Of a stretch of 64,000 nt of DNA, positions 58,757 to 64,000 are shown piece after piece. Location of the stretch: the NCBI GenBank assembly GCA_039889245.1, contig JAZGVH010000002.1, positions 310,001-374,000 on the forward strand, written 5' to 3'. Origin of the DNA: Dermatophilaceae bacterium Soc4.6. GTDB lineage: Bacteria; Actinomycetota; Actinomycetes; Actinomycetales; Dermatophilaceae. The translations under genes and the position numbers were made by a program. Each line of letters opens with the position of its first letter. Position 1 is the first letter of the stretch. The notes under the pieces were generated by a model. The model did no database searches. It was not told the origin of the DNA and worked only from the letters and a program-made list of their open reading frames with translations.

Positions 58757-61038
58757 GCACCTCGACCACGACCTCGACCCAGCCCAAGGCCCCCAACCCG
58801 TCCCACCGCGGGCCATGGTGGTCCAACCCGCTGCTGCAGCGCTTGGCTGCCTGCCTGGCGCTGGGCTTCATGCTCGCGCTGATGATCGGCCAGCACGAGG
58901 GCACCCAGCAGGACTTCGGTCTGGCCTTCCGCCAGGCTGTCCTCGGCCCCCGCATCTTCCTCTTCCTGCTCGTCGGCGTGCTGGTCTTCGTCGCCATCAC
59001 CTTCTGGCCGCGGATCAAGCCAATGTTCGCGCGCCCGGGTTTCCGCCCCCTCGCGGTGGGGGCGGCCACAGTGGCGGTGTCCCAGACCCTGCTGAAGTGG
59101 ACCGACTCCCCGTCGGTCGGTGACGGCAAGTTCAGCACCGTCGCCGGTGCGGCCGGTCAGACGGACACGCTGGCCCCGCTGGCCCGCGCCTTCTTCGGCA
59201 ACAACGTCCCGTGGCTCGGGTTCGTCGTCGTCGTCGGCGTCGCGGCGGCCGGGATCGTCCTGGCCAAACGCCTCCTGGCGTGGGCGGGCACCGCGCTGGC
59301 CATCCTGGCTGCCATCTGGGTCTTCGTCTCGCACCAGGCCGTCACCTCACTGCTGCGCACGCCCGACCACTCCACCGGCGCCCTCATCGCCGTGCTGGGT
59401 TACCTGACCGTGGCCGCGTCGGGAGCGGCCTTCGCCCTGGCGCACGACGACACCGCCGACACCCGGGCCTTCATCAACCGCCTGTTCGCCTGGCGCCCCG
59501 GCATGCCGCTGGTCGTCGTCGGCGTCGTCTTCGGTCTCGTCGGGCTCCTGGCCGCGACCTGGTTCTCCCCCGGCAACCGCAACGCCACCATGCTCGACAC
59601 GTCCGCCATCTTCGCGGGGACGGGTCTGGCACCGCTGGCCTCGGCCTACCTGGCCTGGCTGGGCTACGTGCTGCTCGTGGTCACGACGGCCCTCGCCGGG
59701 TACGCCGCCTACAGCCGCGACGTCCGCCTCGGCTGGGGTGTGGTCGGGGTCGGCGGCCTGTCCCTGGTCCTCACCCTGCTGACGATCTACAGCTTCAGTA
59801 AGCTCGCCGGCGACTCCCGGTTCGACGGGGCGAGCGGTCCGTGGCAGAACCTCGGCACCGGTGGCTGGTTCGCCGCCGCGGCCTTCTCGCTGCTGGCGGG
59901 CGCCGGCTTCATCGTCGCCACCGTCAGGGGCGAGGCCGCCCGGTCCGCGCGCACGGGCTCCGATGTCGTCGCGAACGGCCTGGTCAAGGTGCCCGGGATG
60001 GGCCGCGCCGTGCTCATCCTCGTGATCACGGCAGCCCTGTTCTACCCACCCATGGCCAACCAGTTCTGGCAGACGGTGCTGGTCTCCGAGATCGGCATCT
60101 ACGTACTGCTGGCGATCGGGCTCAACGTCGTCGTCGGCTGGGCCGGCCTGCTCGACCTCGGCTTCATCGCGTTCTACGCGATCGGCTCGTACACCACCGC
60201 CTACCTGGTCGGCGCCCTGCCGATCCTCCCCCCGAGCTGGCTGCAGCTGCCGCCGTTGCTCGCCATCCCGTTCGCCATCGTCATCTGCCTCGTGGCGGGG
60301 GTGACGCTGGGTGCTCCCACCCTGCGGCTGCGTGGTGACTACCTGGCCATCGTCACCCTCGGGTTCGGCGAGATCATCCGCATCGTGGCCATCAACAACC
60401 CCGGCAACCTCACCAACGGCCCGCGCGGTGCCTTCGGCATCGACAAGCCGTCGATCAAGATCGGCCCGATCGACATCGAGTGGGGCTCGGCCTCACTGCA
60501 GTACTGGTATCTCCTGCTGGTGCTCATCGGCATCGTGGTCCTGGTGTTCAACCGTCTCGAGCAGTCGCGCATCGGGCGGGCCTGGGCAGCCGTCCGCGAG
60601 GACGAGGTCGCGGCTTCGGCCACCGGCATCGACACCACCCGGGTCAAGCTCCTCGCGTTCGCCATCGGGGCCTCGACCTCGGGGCTGGCGGGTGTCTTCT
60701 TCGCCTCCCAGATCGGCTACATCAACCCGGACAACTTCCTGCTGAACAACTCGATCCTCGTCGTCGCCTACGTCGTCTTCGGCGGGATGGGCTCGCTGCC
60801 CGGCGCCATGGCCGGTGCCGCGGTGCTCACCTGGCTCCCGGAGTTCCTCAAGGACCAGGTGCCGGCCGAGGACCGGCAGATGTGGATCGGGGCCGTCATC
60901 CTCCTGATGATGATCTTCCGCCCAGCTGGGCTGATCCCGGCCCGGCGTCGGGCCACCGAGCTGCGCGGTCTCGACGACGCCCCCCGTAGCGAACCCATGG
61001 CCGTTCCGGCTGGAGAAGGACTGGGAGGCTCCCGATGA
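58753..61038 (+). CDS. livM: Branched-chain amino acid ABC permease LivM with long N-terminal membrane extension
   Basis: 761 residues, about twice the usual LivM. The canonical permease begins near residue 418 (VLVSEIGIYVLLAIGLNVVV, GWAGLLDLGFIAFYAIGSYT) and includes RLRGDYLAIVTLGFGEIIRI and the cytoplasmic loop RAWAAVREDEVAASATGIDT. Residues 1-415 add about ten more membrane segments, such as LLQRLAACLALGFMLALMIG, FLFLLVGVLVFVAITFW and GTALAILAAIWVFVS. E. coli LivM also has a short hydrophobic extension, but not of this size. The frame is open throughout, so the fusion looks real. Confidence 0.9.
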   Translation: MSTSTTTSTQPKAPNPSHRGPWWSNPLLQRLAACLALGFMLALMIGQHEGTQQDFGLAFRQAVLGPRIFLFLLVGVLVFVAITFWPRIKPMFARPGFRPLAVGAATVAVSQTLLKWTDSPSVGDGKFSTVAGAAGQTDTLAPLARAFFGNNVPWLGFVVVVGVAAAGIVLAKRLLAWAGTALAILAAIWVFVSHQAVTSLLRTPDHSTGALIAVLGYLTVAASGAAFALAHDDTADTRAFINRLFAWRPGMPLVVVGVVFGLVGLLAATWFSPGNRNATMLDTSAIFAGTGLAPLASAYLAWLGYVLLVVTTALAGYAAYSRDVRLGWGVVGVGGLSLVLTLLTIYSFSKLAGDSRFDGASGPWQNLGTGGWFAAAAFSLLAGAGFIVATVRGEAARSARTGSDVVANGLVKVPGMGRAVLILVITAALFYPPMANQFWQTVLVSEIGIYVLLAIGLNVVVGWAGLLDLGFIAFYAIGSYTTAYLVGALPILPPSWLQLPPLLAIPFAIVICLVAGVTLGAPTLRLRGDYLAIVTLGFGEIIRIVAINNPGNLTNGPRGAFGIDKPSIKIGPIDIEWGSASLQYWYLLLVLIGIVVLVFNRLEQSRIGRAWAAVREDEVAASATGIDTTRVKLLAFAIGASTSGLAGVFFASQIGYINPDNFLLNNSILVVAYVVFGGMGSLPGAMAGAAVLTWLPEFLKDQVPAEDRQMWIGAVILLMMIFRPAGLIPARRRATELRGLDDAPRSEPMAVPAGEGLGGSR

Positions 61039-61988
61039 GCGCCATGACCACGACCGCCCCCGACGTCACCGACATCGTCTTCGACGTCCGCAACGTCACC
61101 CTGCGCTTCGGAGGGGTGACCTCGATCAACGACGTCTCCCTGCAGATGTTGCGTGGTGAGATCCTCGCGGTGATCGGGCCGAACGGCGCCGGGAAGACCT
61201 CGCTGTTCAACTCGCTGACCGGTGTCTACACCCCGCAGGAAGGCACCATCACCCTGGCTGGTCGCGCCGGCGACGCGCCGCAGTCGGTGCTGGGCAAGAA
61301 GACCCACGTCATCAACCACATGGGGGTGGCCCGGACCTTCCAGAACATCCGGCTCTTCCCAGCGCTCACCGCCATGGAGAACGTCAAGATCGGGATCGAG
61401 ACCCGCCAGAAGTCGGGGCCGATCTCGTGCATGCTCGGCCTGCCCGGTCAGCGCCGGGAGGAGCGGGCCAGCACGGCCAGAGCCTACGAGCTCCTCCAGC
61501 TCGTAGGCCTGGTCCACCGGGCCAACGACCTCGCCGGCTCGATGCCGTACGGCGAGCAGCGACGCCTCGAGATCGCTCGAGCCCTCGGCACCGACCCCGG
61601 CGTCATCCTGCTCGACGAGCCGGCGGCCGGCACCAACCCCGCCGAGAAGCGCGACCTGGCCGACCTGATCCGGCTGATCAACCGCGACCTCGGGGTCGGG
61701 GTCCTGCTCATCGAGCACGACATGAAGCTGGTGATGAGCGTGGCCGACCGCCTCGTGGTGCTCAACTTCGGCTCCAAGATCGCCGAGGGCAAGCCCGAGG
61801 AGATCCAGAGGAACCCGGCTGTCATCGCGGCGTACCTGGGATCGGCGGACGAGAGCGAGGCCGCCGAGGAGGTGGCCCACCAGCCCACCCTGCACCGGCT
61901 CCCCGACGAGACCGCCGGCACGCACGCCGTCGGTGAGCACCGGCCACCCGCGCCGGCAGACAACTCCACCACGACCGAGGAGTCCTGA
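61035..61988 (+). CDS. livG: Branched-chain amino acid ABC transporter ATPase LivG
   Basis: A 317-residue ATPase. Walker A AVIGPNGAGKTSLFNSLTGV; the typical LivG insertion HMGVARTFQNIRLFPALTAM; signature SMPYGEQRRLEIARALGTDP (YGEQRRLEIARA in place of LSGGQ); Walker B VILLDEPAAGTNPAEK. A C-terminal acidic/His tail of ~45 residues is extra. It overlaps livM by 4 bases and is followed directly by livF. Confidence 0.94.
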   Translation: MSAMTTTAPDVTDIVFDVRNVTLRFGGVTSINDVSLQMLRGEILAVIGPNGAGKTSLFNSLTGVYTPQEGTITLAGRAGDAPQSVLGKKTHVINHMGVARTFQNIRLFPALTAMENVKIGIETRQKSGPISCMLGLPGQRREERASTARAYELLQLVGLVHRANDLAGSMPYGEQRRLEIARALGTDPGVILLDEPAAGTNPAEKRDLADLIRLINRDLGVGVLLIEHDMKLVMSVADRLVVLNFGSKIAEGKPEEIQRNPAVIAAYLGSADESEAAEEVAHQPTLHRLPDETAGTHAVGEHRPPAPADNSTTTEES

Positions 61989-62705
61989 GTGAGCCTGCTC
62001 GAGGTTGACGACATCGAGGTGCGCTACGGCGCCATCCGCGCCCTCAAGGGGGTGTCCTTCACCGTCGAGGAGGGAGAGGTCGTGGCCCTGCTCGGCGCCA
62101 ATGGCGCCGGCAAGACGACGACCCAGAAGACGGTGTCGGGCATGCTCCGTCCGGCGCTGGGTGAGATCCGCTTCGACGGCCAGCGGATCGACGGGCTCCC
62201 CGCCCACGAGCTGATCAACCTGGGCATCTGCCACGTGCCCGAGGGTCGACGGGTCTTCCCCCGGATGAGCGTCGCGGAGAATCTCGAGATGGGCGCCTTC
62301 CGCTTCAAGAAGCCCGACCAGGCGGAGCTGGAGCGGGTCTTCACGCTCTTCCCACGCCTGAAGGAGCGGATCAAGCAGAGTGCCGGCACCCTGTCGGGCG
62401 GGGAGCAGCAGATGCTCGCCATCGGCCGCGCCATGATGGGCAAGCCCCGGCTGCTGCTGCTCGACGAGCCCTCGATGGGGCTGGCTCCGCTGATCATCCA
62501 GCAGATCTTCGCGATCGTCAAAGAGGTCAACAGCGCCGGCATGACGGTGCTCATCGTCGAGCAGAACGCCTCCCAGGCCCTCGGCCTGGCTGACCGTGGC
62601 TATGTTCTCGAGACCGGTGAGATCGTGCTCTCCGGCACCGGCAAGGACCTCCTGGCCGACGACCGGATCCGCGCGGCCTACCTGGGCGAGGAGATCGCCT
62701 CCTGA
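61989..62705 (+). CDS. livF: Branched-chain amino acid ABC transporter ATPase LivF
   Basis: A 238-residue ATPase. Walker A LLGANGAGKTTTQKTVSGML; INLGICHVPEGRRVFPRMSV is typical for LivF; signature GTLSGGEQQMLAIGRAMMGK; Walker B LLLLDEPSMGLAPLIIQQIF. The GTG start directly follows the livG stop. It closes the operon. Confidence 0.95.
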   Translation: MSLLEVDDIEVRYGAIRALKGVSFTVEEGEVVALLGANGAGKTTTQKTVSGMLRPALGEIRFDGQRIDGLPAHELINLGICHVPEGRRVFPRMSVAENLEMGAFRFKKPDQAELERVFTLFPRLKERIKQSAGTLSGGEQQMLAIGRAMMGKPRLLLLDEPSMGLAPLIIQQIFAIVKEVNSAGMTVLIVEQNASQALGLADRGYVLETGEIVLSGTGKDLLADDRIRAAYLGEEIAS

Positions 62706-62774
62706 CGGTCGGTCCGTCCTCCCCGGCCTGCCACCGATGACCGGGCCCCTCGGCACGTCGACGCGTGCACGCAG

Positions 62775-62780
62775 TAGGGT
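62775..62780 (+). promoter_or_regulatory. -10 element of the small monooxygenase-like gene
   Basis: TAGGGT in CAGTAGGGTA, about 48 bases before the ATG; an AGGAG ribosome site lies at 62816-62820. Confidence 0.4.
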
Positions 62781-62828
62781 AAGGCCAGCGAGCCGGTCAG
62801 CGGCTCCCTCGACACAGGAGTCGCACCC

Positions 62829-63119
62829 ATGGCCGGTCTGCACGTCGTCGCCCTCATCAGCGCCAAGCCCGGATCGGAGACGGTCGTCCACGAGGCGCTC
62901 ACCGAGCTGGCGGAGGCGACCCGGCAGGAAGCCGGGTGCCGCGCCTATGACCTCTTCGAGTCGGCGGCGACGCCCGGCACGTTCGTGACGGTGGAGGAGT
63001 GGGCCGACCAGGCCGCGCTCGACGGCCACATGGCCTCCCCGCACATCGCGAAGGCTCTGGGCGCCGTCGGGGACGCTCTCGCGGCGCCGCCGGCCATCCA
63101 CCCCCTCACGCCGGCCTGA
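62829..63119 (+). CDS. Antibiotic biosynthesis monooxygenase (YgiN-like) domain protein
   Basis: A 96-residue ferredoxin-like-fold protein of the ABM/quinol-monooxygenase family. VVALISAKPGSETVVHEALT, EAGCRAYDLFESAATPGTFV and EEWADQAALDGHMASPHIAK follow the family closely, including the Trp and two His near the active pocket. Members act on quinones or as dimeric small-molecule binders; the substrate here is unknown. Confidence 0.85.
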   Translation: MAGLHVVALISAKPGSETVVHEALTELAEATRQEAGCRAYDLFESAATPGTFVTVEEWADQAALDGHMASPHIAKALGAVGDALAAPPAIHPLTPA

Positions 63120-63123
63120 GAGA

Positions 63124-63152
63124 CCTCCGCCGGGGCCCAGCCCCGGCGGAGG
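63124..63152. terminator. Bidirectional terminator hairpin
   Basis: A perfect 13-bp stem (CCTCCGCCGGGGC / GCCCCGGCGGAGG) with a CCA loop, between the convergent ABM-like gene and uvrA, 4 bases after the first and 3 bases after the second stop. No T-run, as is usual for high-GC actinobacteria. Confidence 0.85.
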
Positions 63153-63155
63153 CCC

Positions 63156-64000
63156 CTAGCGGGCCACGGCCCGGCGCGGGGCCTTCGTGGACGCCGTCGA
63201 ACCAGTGGCCTTCGTGGTCCCCTTCTTCGCGGTGACGGATGTCGCCGCCGGCTTCGAGGTGGCCTTCTTGGTCGTCTTGGTGGTGGCCCTGCCCGCCGCC
63301 TGAAGTCGCGTCGAGGCCGAGGCGGCCACCGGACGCACCCGTGACTGGCTGGGTCGCGGGGAGGGACGGCCAGAGGCGGCCTTCTCCAGCAGCGGACGCA
63401 GGAACTGGCCGGTGAAGGACTCCTCGACCAGGGCGACCTCCTCGGGCGTGCCCTCGGCGATGACCCGACCACCACGCTTGCCGCCCTCGGGTCCGAGGTC
63501 GACCAGCCAGTCGGCGCTCTTGATCACGTCGAGGTTGTGCTCGATCACGATCACCGTGTTGCCCTTGTCGACCAGGCCCTGCAGCACCTCGAGCAGCTTG
63601 CGGATGTCTTCGAAGTGCAGGCCCGTCGTGGGCTCGTCGAGGACGTAGACGGTGCGTCCGGTCGAGCGCTTCTGCAGCTCGGTGGCCAGCTTGACCCGCT
63701 GGGCCTCACCGCCCGAGAGGGTCGGTGCGGGCTGGCCGAGCCGCACGTATCCCAGCCCGACGTCGTTGAGCGTCTTGAGGTGCCGGGCGATCGAGGGGAC
63801 CGCGGCGAAGAAGTCGGCTGCCTCCTCGATCGGCATGTCGAGCACGTCGGCGATCGTGCGCCCCTTGAAGTGCACCTCGAGGGTCTCGCGGTTGTAGCGC
63901 GCCCCGTGGCACACCTCGCACGGCACGTAGACGTCGGGCAGGAAGTTCATCTCGATCTTGATGGTGCCGTCGCCCGAGCAGTTGTCGCAGCGGCCGCCCT
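63156..64000 (-). CDS. uvrA: Excinuclease ABC subunit A, C-terminal part (5' end outside window)
   Basis: Only the C-terminal ~280 residues are in the window. Zinc finger cysteines CDNC (at the right edge) and [10 protein letters not shown], then the second ABC unit: [20 protein letters not shown] with [49 protein letters not shown]. After the usual end ([13 protein letters not shown]) come ~75 residues rich in Lys, Ala and Thr, resembling histone H1-like tails. Such a tail is not part of the E. coli protein. Confidence 0.95.
   Translation of the reverse strand, partial: GGRCDNCSGDGTIKIEMNFLPDVYVPCEVCHGARYNRETLEVHFKGRTIADVLDMPIEEAADFFAAVPSIARHLKTLNDVGLGYVRLGQPAPTLSGGEAQRVKLATELQKRSTGRTVYVLDEPTTGLHFEDIRKLLEVLQGLVDKGNTVIVIEHNLDVIKSADWLVDLGPEGGKRGGRVIAEGTPEEVALVEESFTGQFLRPLLEKAASGRPSPRPSQSRVRPVAASASTRLQAAGRATTKTTKKATSKPAATSVTAKKGTTKATGSTASTKAPRRAVAR

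Overview
This is a 64-kb chromosomal segment of a very GC-rich, flagellated actinobacterium. Codon third positions are almost always G or C. Actinobacterial markers are RbpA, WhiA, OpcA, acVLRF1, SufR with a SufB-SufD-Rieske-SufC-SufS-SufU-SufT operon, and a ctaA/ctaB-tkt-tal-zwf-opcA-pgl block. The order suf ... ctaA/ctaB, pentose-phosphate genes, rbpA/secG/tpi/pgk/gap, whiA-yvcK-rapZ-uvrC matches, from memory, the Mycobacterium tuberculosis Rv1420-Rv1466 neighbourhood. Motility, TAnnnT -10 boxes just upstream of start codons and overall gene style suggest Micrococcales, perhaps an Intrasporangiaceae relative. The genus is a guess.

Layout. 1-14 kb: the distal part of a flagellar operon, all on +: a muralytic enzyme, fliK, flgD, flgE, flbD, motA, motB, fliL, fliM, fliN, fliO, fliP, fliQ, fliR, flhB, flhA and a small membrane protein. 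Many genes overlap by 1-4 bases. 14-17.3 kb: a FemA/B-type aminoacyltransferase, an alanine-racemase-like protein and a YpfJ-type metallopeptidase. 17.3-22.2 kb: an accessory patch with a GAF regulator divergent from a flavin monooxygenase, an acVLRF1 ribosome-rescue hydrolase in an operon with VapBC (the VapC is internally deleted), and a CoA-binding protein. 22.2-30.6 kb: metY and the suf Fe-S assembly operon with its repressor sufR, all on minus. 30.7-37.7 kb: an ABC exporter, gadB, an acetyltransferase, two frameshifted genes, ctaA and ctaB. 37.9-46.6 kb: tkt-tal-pgi-zwf-opcA-pgl. 46.6-55.5 kb, minus: rbpA, secG, tpiA, pgk, gap, whiA, yvcK, rapZ, uvrC. 55.5-64 kb: a Rieske lipoprotein, a branched-chain amino acid type ABC operon, a small monooxygenase-fold protein and the C-terminal part of uvrA.

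How the genes work together. The flagellar block supplies hook, motor, C-ring and export gate. The suf block builds Fe-S clusters under SufR, and a possible iron box overlaps the sufR promoter. The central-metabolism block couples pentose phosphate and lower glycolysis.

The most interesting unexplained signal is the 38-nt leader directly upstream of metY (23525-23562, minus). Two perfect inverted repeats of 7 and 8 bp are interlocked as in an H-type pseudoknot, and the second helix contains the Shine-Dalgarno sequence. This looks like a compact translational switch. Other notable items are a 19-bp hairpin between the ABC binding-protein gene and its permease gene, a 70-nt structured element between ctaA and ctaB, a LivM with about 420 extra N-terminal membrane residues, a His-rich tandem repeat in SufT, and four single-base frameshifts within 600 bp.
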